The translations under genes and the position numbers were made by a program. From contig CALEXX010000024.1 of the NCBI GenBank assembly GCA_937925095.1, forward strand, positions 1 to 64,000: 64,000 bases of DNA. The letters are read 5' to 3'. This stretch comes from an uncultured Leptotrichia sp. (lineage in GTDB: Bacteria > Fusobacteriota > Fusobacteriia > Fusobacteriales > Leptotrichiaceae). Positions 1-8,799 of this stretch are shown here, one piece after another. The notes under the pieces were generated by a model, which was not told where the DNA came from, made no database searches, and saw only the letters and a list, made by a program, of their open reading frames with translations. Each line of letters starts with the position of its first letter. Position 1 is the first letter of the stretch.

Positions 1-345
1 ATGGAACATACTTAACATCAAATGCAACAAATGATGATGTAACATTAGACTTGACTCAAACTACTAAAGATAAGATAAACAATGCAGCTACTAACAAGCT
101 GGACAACTTAGATCCTGCCGGAGTACAAAAGATTAAAGATACTGCTGCATGGAATGTTGTTGCTAACGCTGGTACTGCTCAAAAAGTTGAAGGTGGAGAT
201 ACTGTTAAGTTCATTGATGGAGATAATATCGAAATCACTCAGGCTGGAAAAGACTTTACTTTCGCTACTAAGAGAGATGTTAACTTTGACAGCGTAACAG
301 TTCCAGCAGGAGCAGGAAACGTTGTAATAAATAACTCAGGAATTA
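1..345 (+). repeat. Long direct repeat within the adhesin gene, copy A
   Basis: Bases 1-345 match 1300-1644 with an offset of 1299. The first 50 or so bases are identical and the rest differ at scattered, mostly synonymous positions. The encoded block includes TLDLTQ..KDKINNAATNKLDNLD and VTVPAGAGNVVINNSGINAG. The repeat probably extends upstream of the window. It is a duplicated passenger module and a substrate for recombination. Confidence 0.85.
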
Positions 346-3300
346 ATGCCGGAGGAAATAAAATATCAAATGTTGCAGATGGAACGGCTAATAACGATGC
401 AGTAAATGTAAGTCAATTGAATACTGCAATAAATAATGCAGGAGCAGCGGCTACAATCAAGTATAAAGCAAATGGTGGAGCACCGGAAACAGTTAAACTG
501 TCAGACGGACTTGACTTTGTAAATGGAAGCAATACAACAGCAACAGTTGGACCAAACGGAGTTGTTAAGTACGATGTAAACTTAGGAACACTGGCAGTTG
601 GAGCTGACGGAAAAGCTGGAGCTAATGGAAAAACTGGAGCAGATGGAACTGTAGGAAAAGATGGAATAGCAACTACACAAGATGTAGCAAAAGCTATAAA
701 CAGTTCTGCATGGAAAGTAACATCAACTGCATCAACAGGAACAGTTAATACTCCATCAGTTGAAGATGTAAAAAATGGAGATACTGTTAAATTTGATGCA
801 GGAGACAACATTGAAATCACACAAAATGGAAAAGACTTTACTTTCGCAACTAAGAAAGACGTTACATTTGATAGCGTAACTATTAATAATGGTGGACCAA
901 AATTAAATGCTACTGGAATAGATGCGGCTAACAAGAAAATTACAAATGTTGCTGATGGAGCTGTAACAGCTACAAGTAAGGACGCAGTAAATGGAAGTCA
1001 ACTTTACGGATTAAGCAAAAATACTGTAACTGTTTCAGGAGATAGTACATCTACTACGCCTCAAACTCTTGATCAGACTGGTGGAATTAAATTAGGAATT
1101 AAGAGTGGAGATACTAACTTCTTAACATCAACTGCAACTGGAACTGATGTAACATTAGACTTGACTCAGGATGCTAAAGATAAGATAAATAAAGTATCAA
1201 CTCTTTCAAGCAACACAATCTCACTTGGAGGAGATACTGGAACTACTAATACTCAAGCTTTAGATAAAACTGGTGGTATCAAGTTCAATGTTAAAGGTGA
1301 TGGAACATACTTAACATCAAATGCAACAAATGATGATGTAACATTAGACTTGACACAAGCTACAAAAGATAAGATAAACAATGCAGCAACAAACAAACTT
1401 GATAACTTAGATCCAGCAGGAATACAGAAGATTAAAGATACAGCAGCATGGAATGTAGTAGCAAATAATGGTACTGCAGAAAAAGTTGAAGGTGGAAATA
1501 CTGTTAAATTTATCGATGGAGATAATATCGCAATAACTCAAGCTGGAAAAGACTTTACTATAGCTACTAAGAGAGATGTTAATTTTGACAGCGTAACAGT
1601 TCCGGCAGGAGCAGGAAACGTAGTTATAAATAATTCAGGAATTAATGCTGGTAACAATAAAATTACTAATGTTGCAGACGGAACTATTGCCCCAGGAAGC
1701 AAAGATGCAGTTAACGGTGGACAGCTTCACGATGTTCAGAGTGCTATGAACGCCGGAGCATTTACTGTAAGTGCAAACGGAGGAGCAAAAGATAGAATTG
1801 CAAAAGATGAAAACATTGACTTTGAAAATACTGACGGAAATATAGCAATAAACTACGATGCAACTGGAAACAAGTTTACTTACAACTTGTCGCCTAACTT
1901 AAACCTTGGACCTGCAGGAAGCTTAAGAATTGGAGATGCTTTACTGAACAATAGTGGATTAACTATTGTAAACGGACCTAGTATAACATCTGCCGGAGTA
2001 GATGCCGGTAACAAGAAAGTAACAAATGTTGCAGACGGAACTATTGGTGCTGGAAGTAAAGATGCTATAAATGGTGGCCAACTTCATGATGTTCAGACTA
2101 ACCTTCAAACTTCTATAAATAATAATGCTCAGAATATTGCAAACAATACAAATGCAATTAACAATCTGAATACTGCTGTTAATAATCCTATAACATTTAC
2201 AGGAGATAGCGGTAACAATATTGATAGAAAACTTGGAGAAACTCTGAATATAAAAGGTGGAGCAACTGGAAACCTTACAAGTGGAAATATTGGAGTGGAA
2301 GCAGACAGTGCTACAAATACTCTAAATGTAAAACTTGCTGAAAATATTGATTTAGGAACTAACGGAAGCGTTAAAATGGGAGACACTAAGATTGATGATA
2401 ACGGACTTACTATCAATGGTGGACCTTCAGTAACTAAAGCAGGTATAGATGCAGGAAATAAAAAAGTAACAAATGTTGCAAACGGAGATATAACATCTAC
2501 TAGTAAAGATGCTGTAAATGGAAGTCAACTTCATGGTGTTGCTGACAGTATTAAAAACTCAATTGGTGGAAACACTATATTGAATCCGGATGGAACAATT
2601 ACTACAAGCAATATTGGTGGAACAGGACATAATAATATCCACGATGCAATAGCTTCAGTAAGTAGTGCTGCAAACCAAAGAACTACAGTTGTAGCAGGAG
2701 ATAATATTGATGTTACAGTATCTACAAATGCTACTGGTGGAAACGAATATACAGTAGCTACTAAGAGAGATATTGTTGTAGACAGCGTAAGTGTTGCCAA
2801 CAACGGACCTAGCATGAATTCTAACGGAATCAATGCAGGTGGAAAAACTATAAGTAACCTTGGAGCAGGAGTAAATCCAGATGATGCAGTAAATGTAGCA
2901 CAGCTTGATGCAGTTAAGAATTCTCCAATTACATTTGGAGCTGATACTGGAACTGATCATGCCGCTACTCTTGGAAGCAAAGTTAATATAGTTGGAGATA
3001 ATAAAAATATTACTACATCTGTAAACGGTAATAATATTCAGGTTGCTATGTCTGACACACCTTCATTCGGTACAGTAAATGTAAATGATGCAAACACTGG
3101 AACAATTACAGGAGCATCAAATGTTACCCTTGATAATTTAGATGAAGATGGAACTGTTGGAAGAGTAGCTACTGAAGCACAGTTATCAGCAGTAAGAAAT
3201 GAAGTTACAGCTGGAACTAAAGATATAGATAATAAACTTAGAGGATTTAAAAGAGGTGCTGATGCAGGTACAGCTTCAGCTATGGCAATGGCAGGTATAC

Positions 3301-3488
3301 CTCAGGTAATAAACCCTGGTGAAAATGCAATAGGTGCTTCAATAAGTGCTTATAAGAATCAAACAGCAGTGGCAGTAGGTTATACAAGAGCCTCTAAAAA
3401 TGGAAGGGCAGTACTTAAAATAAGTGGAAGTGTGAACTCAAACAGTGAATTAGGATTCTCACTTGGATTTATGAAAGGATGGGATTAA
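1..3488 (+). CDS. Trimeric autotransporter adhesin (YadA/Hia type), 5' end outside the window
   Basis: The frame is open from base 3 to the stop at 3488, so the gene begins upstream; over 1160 residues are visible. The passenger is built from Asn/Asp/Gly/Thr-rich repeats. They include several copies of the head-to-stalk connector motif of this family (consensus like ITNVADG...DAVNGSQL, for example near 950-1000, 1660-1730, 2010-2080 and 2470-2530). The last 90 or so residues form the YadA anchor: a short coiled coil (LSAVRNEV..DIDNKLRGFKRG), a small-residue stretch (ADAGTASAMAMAGIPQ) and four beta strands ending in LGFSLGFMKGWD. Known family role: homotrimeric surface fibre that inserts through its C-terminal barrel and binds host or bacterial ligands; the ligand cannot be read here. 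The final residue is Asp after Trp, whereas many YadA anchors end in an aromatic residue. A terminator follows directly, so it is the last gene of its transcript. Confidence 0.93.
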   Translation, partial: GTYLTSNATNDDVTLDLTQTTKDKINNAATNKLDNLDPAGVQKIKDTAAWNVVANAGTAQKVEGGDTVKFIDGDNIEITQAGKDFTFATKRDVNFDSVTVPAGAGNVVINNSGINAGGNKISNVADGTANNDAVNVSQLNTAINNAGAAATIKYKANGGAPETVKLSDGLDFVNGSNTTATVGPNGVVKYDVNLGTLAVGADGKAGANGKTGADGTVGKDGIATTQDVAKAINSSAWKVTSTASTGTVNTPSVEDVKNGDTVKFDAGDNIEITQNGKDFTFATKKDVTFDSVTINNGGPKLNATGIDAANKKITNVADGAVTATSKDAVNGSQLYGLSKNTVTVSGDSTSTTPQTLDQTGGIKLGIKSGDTNFLTSTATGTDVTLDLTQDAKDKINKVSTLSSNTISLGGDTGTTNTQALDKTGGIKFNVKGDGTYLTSNATNDDVTLDLTQATKDKINNAATNKLDNLDPAGIQKIKDTAAWNVVANNGTAEKVEGGNTVKFIDGDNIAITQAGKDFTIATKRDVNFDSVTVPAGAGNVVINNSGINAGNNKITNVADGTIAPGSKDAVNGGQLHDVQSAMNAGAFTVSANGGAKDRIAKDENIDFENTDGNIAINYDATGNKFTYNLSPNLNLGPAGSLRIGDALLNNSGLTIVNGPSITSAGVDAGNKKVTNVADGTIGAGSKDAINGGQLHDVQTNLQTSINNNAQNIANNTNAINNLNTAVNNPITFTGDSGNNIDRKLGETLNIKGGATGNLTSGNIGVEADSATNTLNVKLAENIDLGTNGSVKMGDTKIDDNGLTINGGPSVTKAGIDAGNKKVTNVANGDITSTSKDAVNGSQLHGVADSIKNSIGGNTILNPDGTITTSNIGGTGHNNIHDAIASVSSAANQRTTVVAGDNIDVTVSTNATGGNEYTVATKRDIVVDSVSVANNGPSMNSNGINAGGKTISNLGAGVNPDDAVNVAQLDAVKNSPITFGADTGTDHAATLGSKVNIVGDNKNITTSVNGNNIQVAMSDTPSFGTVNVNDANTGTITGASNVTLDNLDEDGTVGRVATEAQLSAVRNEVTAGTKDIDNKLRGFKRGADAGTASAMAMAGIPQVINPGENAIGASISAYKNQTAVAVGYTRASKNGRAVLKISGSVNSNSELGFSLGFMKGWD
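1300..1644 (+). repeat. Long direct repeat within the adhesin gene, copy B
   Basis: Second copy of the module described at 1-345, in the same frame. Differences from copy A include Gln to Glu and Asp to Asn changes near the KVEGGNTVKF segment, so the copies are diverging slowly or are being partly homogenised. Confidence 0.85.
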
Positions 3489-3498
3489 TAAATATTCA

Positions 3499-3530
3499 GG
3501 GAAGCTTAAAAAAGGGGCTTCCCCCCTTTT
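3499..3530 (+). terminator. Intrinsic terminator of the adhesin gene
   Basis: Arms GGGAAGC (3499-3505) and GCTTCCC (3517-3523) are separated by an 11-base A-rich loop and followed by CCCTTTT. It lies 11 bases past the stop codon. Confidence 0.8.
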
Positions 3531-3573
3531 CTTGCTAAAAATAGTAATATAAAATTATTATAGGATAAAAAAA

Positions 3574-3634
3574 TTCGATAACCTGAGAAAGCTTATTAAG
3601 CTTACAATCTCTTAATGTTATCGAACTTTTTTTA
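3574..3634. terminator. Bidirectional stem-loop between convergent genes
   Basis: TTCGATAAC (3574-3582) pairs with GTTATCGAA (3617-3625), with an AAGCTTATTAAGCTT palindrome in the loop region. A T-run follows on the plus strand (3627-3633), and an A-run precedes it (3567-3573), which is a T-run on the minus strand. It would insulate the adhesin gene from the minus-strand gene ending at 3654. Confidence 0.75.
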
Positions 3635-3653
3635 TTTCTATCTCTATAAATAA

Positions 3654-4088
3654 TTAATATATGTTACTTGAAAGATCTAAAAGACAATGTGTCAATCTTT
3701 GAAATTCTCCATCTCTAGGAATATTTTTTCTTCTCATATCACTTATATCCACTGTACTGTCAAAATCCATTTTTTCTCCAACTTTTAATTTTCCAGGTAT
3801 AGATATTCTATATCTATTTCTTATATTTTTTCCATCATAATCTTCATATCTTCCATAACATGGAAATTCAATATAAATCTTCTTATACTTATGATCCTCT
3901 TTTATTTTTTCAAGAGTCCCTGTTATTCTCAGTGTATCATCTTCCCTAATCTCAAAATTCACATCGTGAACAATGAAAGTTTTCTCCCACTGGTATTCAT
4001 CTTCGTTGTCTCCTATAACTTTTCCAAAATTTAGAAAAGATACTGCCATTAAAAGCATCATCATTAAATACATTTTTCTCATTCTCAT
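3654..4088 (-). CDS. Exported hypothetical protein
   Basis: No family recognised. The 144-residue product opens with basic residues and a hydrophobic stretch (MYLMMMLLMAVSFLNFGKVIG), consistent with a Sec signal peptide cleaved near residue 25. The mature part is rich in Lys, Asp, Glu and Tyr and looks beta-rich (DDTLRITGTLEKI, YRISIPGKLKVG). The start at 4088 is supported by GGAGG seven bases upstream; two in-frame Met codons follow closely. It lies 21 bases after the gene at 4110-4613 and is probably cotranscribed with it. Envelope or periplasmic location is inferred from the signal peptide only. Confidence 0.6.
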   Translation of the reverse strand: MRMRKMYLMMMLLMAVSFLNFGKVIGDNEDEYQWEKTFIVHDVNFEIREDDTLRITGTLEKIKEDHKYKKIYIEFPCYGRYEDYDGKNIRNRYRISIPGKLKVGEKMDFDSTVDISDMRRKNIPRDGEFQRLTHCLLDLSSNIY

Positions 4089-4109
4089 TTTTATTCCTCC
4101 AAAATTTTT

Positions 4110-4613
4110 TTAATTACTTATTTTTAAACTACTGTTATAATCAACTATTGGTAATATTTCAAATATATTTTTACCATTGTTTTGAATATCATCTTCATAA
4201 ACTTCCAGACCTGCAGATTTCATAACAGACAGAATGTTGTCTGATATTCTGTTAATAATGGAAAATCTTCTTCCAAAATTTAGAAAATAATTTAAACATG
4301 GAATTATATTCCAATTTACCATTTCCCCATCAAAATCCGAAACCATTCCATTATCCATCCAGATGTCATTGTATTTTATATCTTTTGCAGAATAGGGATT
4401 ATGAACTTTATAAAGCTGTTTTTCTGTTTCATCCTCATCATAATCTTCGTAGAGTTCTTCAGAAAATTCTAAATCCCCCTCATATATTTCATTTTCATAT
4501 AATACATGTGGCTCTTCCTGCTCAAAATCATCAAATTCCATGTCATCCCCAAATCTGACTTCTATAGTATCAGCCCCTGAGATTACTACTTCAGTTTTTT
4601 TATCTGTAAACAT
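4110..4613 (-). CDS. Hypothetical acidic protein
   Basis: No family recognised. The 167-residue product is very acidic in its first half (runs such as DDMEFDDFEQEEP and EELYEDYDEDETE) and more ordinary afterwards, with a segment containing NYFLNFGRRFSIINRISD. There is no signal peptide or membrane segment. GGAGT lies about nine bases upstream of the ATG at 4613. It is the upstream member of a two-gene unit with the exported protein at 3654-4088. A role cannot be assigned; the acidic N-terminus could be an interaction surface. Confidence 0.6.
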   Translation of the reverse strand: MFTDKKTEVVISGADTIEVRFGDDMEFDDFEQEEPHVLYENEIYEGDLEFSEELYEDYDEDETEKQLYKVHNPYSAKDIKYNDIWMDNGMVSDFDGEMVNWNIIPCLNYFLNFGRRFSIINRISDNILSVMKSAGLEVYEDDIQNNGKNIFEILPIVDYNSSLKISN

Positions 4614-4932
4614 GTTTGTTAAACTCCTTACTTAATTTATATCAAATTAATATAATCAAAATAAATATACCCAACAGTCATAATTTGCATTTTTGTTATC
4701 TATTATCTACTTAAAATTTACAATAGCCAAAAAAATTTCAAATAAATAATATCCTAGTAAGATGTGAATTACTCCTATATGGGCAACTATAATTTTTAGA
4801 TTATACTCTGTTATTATATCATATTTTTGCTCTAATTCGAATACTAAATAACAAAAATATTCAATATTTTTTATACATATTATATGTTATTTTAAAAGGA
4901 TAGATGCTTTTTTTTTGTGAATTAAAAAACAT
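4614..4932. other. Intergenic stretch without a recognised gene
   Basis: This AT-rich segment lies between the start of the gene at 4613 and the end of cobD. It must hold the promoter for the two-gene unit to its left and the end of the cob transcript. I see no convincing hairpin terminator, RNA gene or conserved ORF. Confidence 0.5.
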
Positions 4933-6093
4933 TTAATTAGTTTGAAAAATCCTCCTCAACACCTCAATAACCCTATCATTACTTTCTCTATCCTTTATTG
5001 CCAGCCTGAAAAACCTTTCATCCAGAAATTTAAAATTTGAAGCATCCCTTATAAGTATCCCCTGTTCAAGCATTTTTTCCCTCAGTATCTTCACATTCAG
5101 TCCTTCTGAAAACAGCTTTTCATCTATTTTCCCGGTAATAAAATTTACTTCTGTTTCATAAACCTTTATTCCTGAAATTTCATTCAGTTTTTCATACATA
5201 TATATTTTTTCTTCTGCTATCCATTTTAATGTTTTTTCTACATATTCAGTATCATCAAGTACTGTAAGACCTGCCAACTCTGCAATATTATTTACACTCC
5301 ACGGCTCTTTTTTTTCAGATATTTTCTTTTCAAGTTCCTTATCAAAATACATTCCATACCCTAATCTTAAACCAGGAATAGCAAAAAACTTTGTAAAGGC
5401 TCTTGTTACAAATAAATTCTTTTTATTTTCCTCAGTATTAATAATACTTTCCTTCATTCCATCTTCCAAAAACTCAATAAAGGCTTCATCTATAAATAAT
5501 TTTGTGTCATATTTATTACATTCCTTCAGTATTTCTTCAGTTTCAGCCAGTTTTAAAAACTTTCCTGTGGGATTATTTGGATTACATATTATTAATAAAT
5601 TATATTTCTTCTCAAGTTGATTTTTCAGATTGCCTATATTCAGCTTAAAATCATCACTTTCCTTAAGTTCAAAATATTCTATTCCAATTTTTTTATTTTC
5701 AATATTTTTATTATCACCATTAGAACAGCTCAAACTAACTATATCTCCAGGTATTTCTGTCGCCTTTACTGCCCTCTCATACTCTCCAAATGTAGGTGAT
5801 ACTATTAATATTTTTTTGGGATTTATTACCTTCATGAATAAAAATATAATTTCTGTTGCTCCATTTCCCAGTACAATATCTGACATATTAACATTATTCA
5901 GATGAGCCAGCTTTTCCCTCAGCTCAACATAATCAGGATCCGGATATCTCTCAAGAACTTCAAGATTTTCAGTTATTCTTTTCTTTAAACCTTCAGGTAT
6001 TCCGTACGGATTTATATTGGAACTGTAATCCAGTATTTCCTTTATATTTTTTTCCCTGAACACTTTGTAAATATTTCCACCATGAAAATCCAT
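4933..6093 (-). CDS. cobD: L-threonine-O-3-phosphate decarboxylase
   Basis: Fold-type I PLP enzyme of the histidinol-phosphate aminotransferase family. Visible motifs are HGGN at the N-terminus, ICNPNNPTG near residue 170, LFIDEAFIEF near 200 and the PLP-lysine segment RAFTKFFAIPGLRLGYG near 230. Known role: decarboxylates threonine phosphate to (R)-1-aminopropan-2-ol phosphate, the linker of cobalamin. Paralogous histidinol-phosphate aminotransferases share these motifs, so the call leans on the HGGN start and on adjacent cbiB and cbiP. Start chosen at 6093: GAGGAG at 6100-6105 sits six bases before it. The longer frame from 6117 would place this ribosome site inside the coding region. It is the last gene of the cbiP-cbiB-cobD unit. 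Confidence 0.85.
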   Translation of the reverse strand: MDFHGGNIYKVFREKNIKEILDYSSNINPYGIPEGLKKRITENLEVLERYPDPDYVELREKLAHLNNVNMSDIVLGNGATEIIFLFMKVINPKKILIVSPTFGEYERAVKATEIPGDIVSLSCSNGDNKNIENKKIGIEYFELKESDDFKLNIGNLKNQLEKKYNLLIICNPNNPTGKFLKLAETEEILKECNKYDTKLFIDEAFIEFLEDGMKESIINTEENKKNLFVTRAFTKFFAIPGLRLGYGMYFDKELEKKISEKKEPWSVNNIAELAGLTVLDDTEYVEKTLKWIAEEKIYMYEKLNEISGIKVYETEVNFITGKIDEKLFSEGLNVKILREKMLEQGILIRDASNFKFLDERFFRLAIKDRESNDRVIEVLRRIFQTN

Positions 6094-6163
6094 TTTCATC
6101 TCCTCTTTTGTAATCATTTATTTTACTCAAATTCTGCCTGCAATATGGGTATATTTTCCAGTT

Positions 6164-7144
6164 TTATTTTTCTGAAAGTAAGAAATAAATCCCCACAAAT
6201 ATTGCTGAAAATACTACTAGACTCAAAAAACTTGTAGCATACATTATTTTTATATTTTTCTTTATATCTTCTATTTCAAATTCCTTTTTCTTATCTCCTA
6301 TTGTAGGTTTATCAACTTCTTTTCCAAAATAGGAAACTCTTCCTCCAAACTGCACTCCCAAAGCCCCCGCTACACTTGCTTCAGAATGGGCGGAATTAGG
6401 ACTGCTGTGGTTTTTCCTGTCCCTGAAAAATATTCTCCATGCTTCCTTGCCATTATATCCCAAAATCATGCTTGCTAAAATTATAAAAATCCCTGTAATC
6501 CTCGCAGGTATAAAATTTGCCACGTCATCGATTTTTGCAGAAAATTTCCCAAAATCAATATACTTCTCATTTTTATATCCCACCATTGAATCCAGTGTAT
6601 TTATTGCCTTATATGCCATTGATAATGGCAGTCCTCCAAGAAACATATAAAACATAGGTGCAACTATTCCATCCACTGTATTTTCAGAAATTGTTTCCAT
6701 TGTACTTCTTATAATCATTTTTTCATCCATTGTTTCTGTATCTCTGGACACAAGATATGACAAGTCTCTTCTCGCCCTCTCTATATTCCCTTCCTTCAGT
6801 ATATTGTAAACTCTATTTCCTTCCCTAGCCAGAGAATTTATTGAAAATATAGTATACACTAGATAAATTTCAGCAATCATAAATATTATTGAATTTTCTG
6901 AAGATTTATAAATCAGATAAGTCACTGCATAAGTTATTGAAATTACAGTAATATTAAGTACCATTCCTGCAAAAAATTTATATCTTCTACTTAAGCTGCT
7001 ATTTTCCCCTAATAAAAATTTTTCTCCTGAACTTATCATTTTTCCTATAACCTGAACAGGATGAATAATATTCTGGGGATCGCCAAATATCAGGTCAAGC
7101 ACATAGGCAATCCATATTTTCATTACAAGTATCAATTTATTCAC
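6164..7144 (-). CDS. cbiB: Adenosylcobinamide-phosphate synthase
   Basis: Integral membrane enzyme of the CbiB/CobD family, 326 residues. N-terminal YVLDLIFGDP plus HPVQVIGK is a family hallmark. Further hallmarks are SISENTVDGIVAPMFY-like residues (SENTVDGI) in the middle and SPNSAHSEASVAGALGVQFGG near residue 245. Several hydrophobic helices are visible. Known role: attaches the aminopropanol (or its phosphate) to adenosylcobyric acid, the step after CbiP and with the CobD product. The GTG start at 7144 overlaps the last codons of cbiP by eight bases, suggesting translational coupling. An ATG at 7123 is the alternative; neither has a strong ribosome site. Confidence 0.93.
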   Translation of the reverse strand: MNKLILVMKIWIAYVLDLIFGDPQNIIHPVQVIGKMISSGEKFLLGENSSLSRRYKFFAGMVLNITVISITYAVTYLIYKSSENSIIFMIAEIYLVYTIFSINSLAREGNRVYNILKEGNIERARRDLSYLVSRDTETMDEKMIIRSTMETISENTVDGIVAPMFYMFLGGLPLSMAYKAINTLDSMVGYKNEKYIDFGKFSAKIDDVANFIPARITGIFIILASMILGYNGKEAWRIFFRDRKNHSSPNSAHSEASVAGALGVQFGGRVSYFGKEVDKPTIGDKKKEFEIEDIKKNIKIMYATSFLSLVVFSAIFVGIYFLLSEK

Positions 7145-8675
7145 ATCCCATTATTTCATATATTTTCTTAATATCAATATTTTCCCTCAGAACCTCTGCC
7201 AGTTTGTCATATTCCCTGTTCTTATAATCGCTGTAACTGAAATTTTCGTCTATTCTATCAAGCCCCTTAAGTTTTCTGACTTCATTAAGAAAATGACTTG
7301 TAAATTCTGAATTATCAAATATTCCATGAATGTACGTACCCGCAATATTGTCTTTTACTGCTCCTTTCAGTTTTTCCTCACCAAAAAGACAGCCTGTATC
7401 ATTTTTCAATATTTTTTCTGAGTTATTGTTTTCTTCGTTTTTTTCATTTACAGGATAACTGTATCCCTGGTGTATTTCATATCCCTTTATTTCCATGCCT
7501 TCAGTTCCAGAAAGTATTCCTGATACATTCTTTACTGTATTTTTATACTGTGTCGTTGTTTTATCTGACTTCATGACAGTTTCAATATCCAATAGACCTA
7601 ATCCTGAAATTTCATTTAAGTCTGACTCTATTTTCTCCGGATCCATTATTTTCTGACCCAGTATCTGAAATCCTCCACAAATTCCAAAAACTGGAGTTCC
7701 TTTTCTTGCAATCCTTACTATTTCCATGCCTATATTCTTTTCAATCAGGTCTTTCATATCTTCTATCGTATTTTTAGAACCTGGAATTATAATAATGTCT
7801 TCATTCCCCAGTTCAGAGCTTTTTGTCACATATTTCAATGAAACATCATTATAGTGGCTAAGTGCATCAATATCAGTAAAGTTTGATATATGTTTCAGCT
7901 TAATGACTGATATCCTTATTTTCCCTTCTTTCTTTTCGTTATACTTGTCTATTCCGAGGCTGTCCTCCTCTTCTATTCCTAATGGAACAAAAGGCACAAC
8001 TCCAAGTACAGGAATATCTGTCAGCTTTTCTATCATTTCAATTCCGGAGGTTAGAAGACTCTTATCTCCCCTAAATTTATTTATAATTACACCTTTTATA
8101 CGCTTTCTTTCATTTTCCTCAAGGAGCATAACCGTTCCATATATGGCGGCAAACACTCCGCCCCTGTCTATATCCGCAACCAGAAGGACTGGTGAATCTG
8201 CCATTTCAGCCATTCCTGTATTTACTATATCATCTTCCTTCAGATTAATTTCTGCCGGACTTCCTGCCCCCTCAAGCACACATATATCAAAGTTTTCCCT
8301 TATGTAATTGTATGCTTCCATTATATCCTTTTTCAAATTATGCTTATAGGCAAAATACTCTCTTGCATCCATATTTTTATATACTTTCCCATTTACAATA
8401 ACCTGAGATTTTCTGTCTGTGGTAGGCTTCAGCAAAATAGGATTCATAAATGCTTCCGGCTCAATATTAGCCGCTTCAGCCTGTACCACCTGCGCCCTCC
8501 CCATTTCCTTTCCATCTTTTGTAATATATGAATTTAGTGCCATATTTTGTGATTTAAAAGGAGCAACACTGTATCCGTCCTGATAAAATACTCGACAAAG
8601 TCCTGCTGCAATTATACTTTTTCCTACATTTGATCCTGTTCCAAGCAGCATTATATTTTTATGATTTCTTTCCAT
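7137..8675 (-). CDS. cbiP: Adenosylcobyric acid synthase (glutamine-hydrolysing)
   Basis: The 512-residue protein has the two expected parts. The N-terminal dethiobiotin-synthetase-like ATPase carries GTGSNVGKS near residue 12, then FKSQNMALNS and EGAGSPAEINL. The C-terminal class I glutaminase carries IIPGSKNTIEDM, the nucleophile segment FGICGGFQILG and the catalytic His in TYIHGIFDN. Known role: amidates four side chains of the corrin ring using Gln and ATP. It is first in the cbiP-cbiB-cobD unit and is preceded by a good promoter. No cobalamin riboswitch is evident in the short leader. Confidence 0.95.
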   Translation of the reverse strand: MERNHKNIMLLGTGSNVGKSIIAAGLCRVFYQDGYSVAPFKSQNMALNSYITKDGKEMGRAQVVQAEAANIEPEAFMNPILLKPTTDRKSQVIVNGKVYKNMDAREYFAYKHNLKKDIMEAYNYIRENFDICVLEGAGSPAEINLKEDDIVNTGMAEMADSPVLLVADIDRGGVFAAIYGTVMLLEENERKRIKGVIINKFRGDKSLLTSGIEMIEKLTDIPVLGVVPFVPLGIEEEDSLGIDKYNEKKEGKIRISVIKLKHISNFTDIDALSHYNDVSLKYVTKSSELGNEDIIIIPGSKNTIEDMKDLIEKNIGMEIVRIARKGTPVFGICGGFQILGQKIMDPEKIESDLNEISGLGLLDIETVMKSDKTTTQYKNTVKNVSGILSGTEGMEIKGYEIHQGYSYPVNEKNEENNNSEKILKNDTGCLFGEEKLKGAVKDNIAGTYIHGIFDNSEFTSHFLNEVRKLKGLDRIDENFSYSDYKNREYDKLAEVLRENIDIKKIYEIMGCE

Positions 8676-8752
8676 GAATCCTACTCCTATTTTTAATTTA
8701 TATAAAAAATTCCAATTAGTCTATAAACCATTTATCTGTTTCCACTAGAATA

Positions 8753-8781
8753 ATTATAACAGATAAAAATGCCATAAACAA
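8753..8781 (-). promoter_or_regulatory. Promoter of the cbiP-cbiB-cobD unit
   Basis: On the minus strand, TTGTTT (8776-8781), a 17-base spacer and TATAAT (8753-8758). The start codon of cbiP lies about 75 bases downstream. Confidence 0.7.
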
Positions 8782-8799
8782 ATTGGATTTGTAAAAATA

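Noticed and set aside
413..934. Long minus-strand frame opposite the adhesin gene
   Set aside because: It is the antisense shadow of a repetitive Asn/Thr/Gly-rich gene, with no ribosome site and low-complexity product. Similar frames at 2129-2416 and 2531-2833 were rejected for the same reason.
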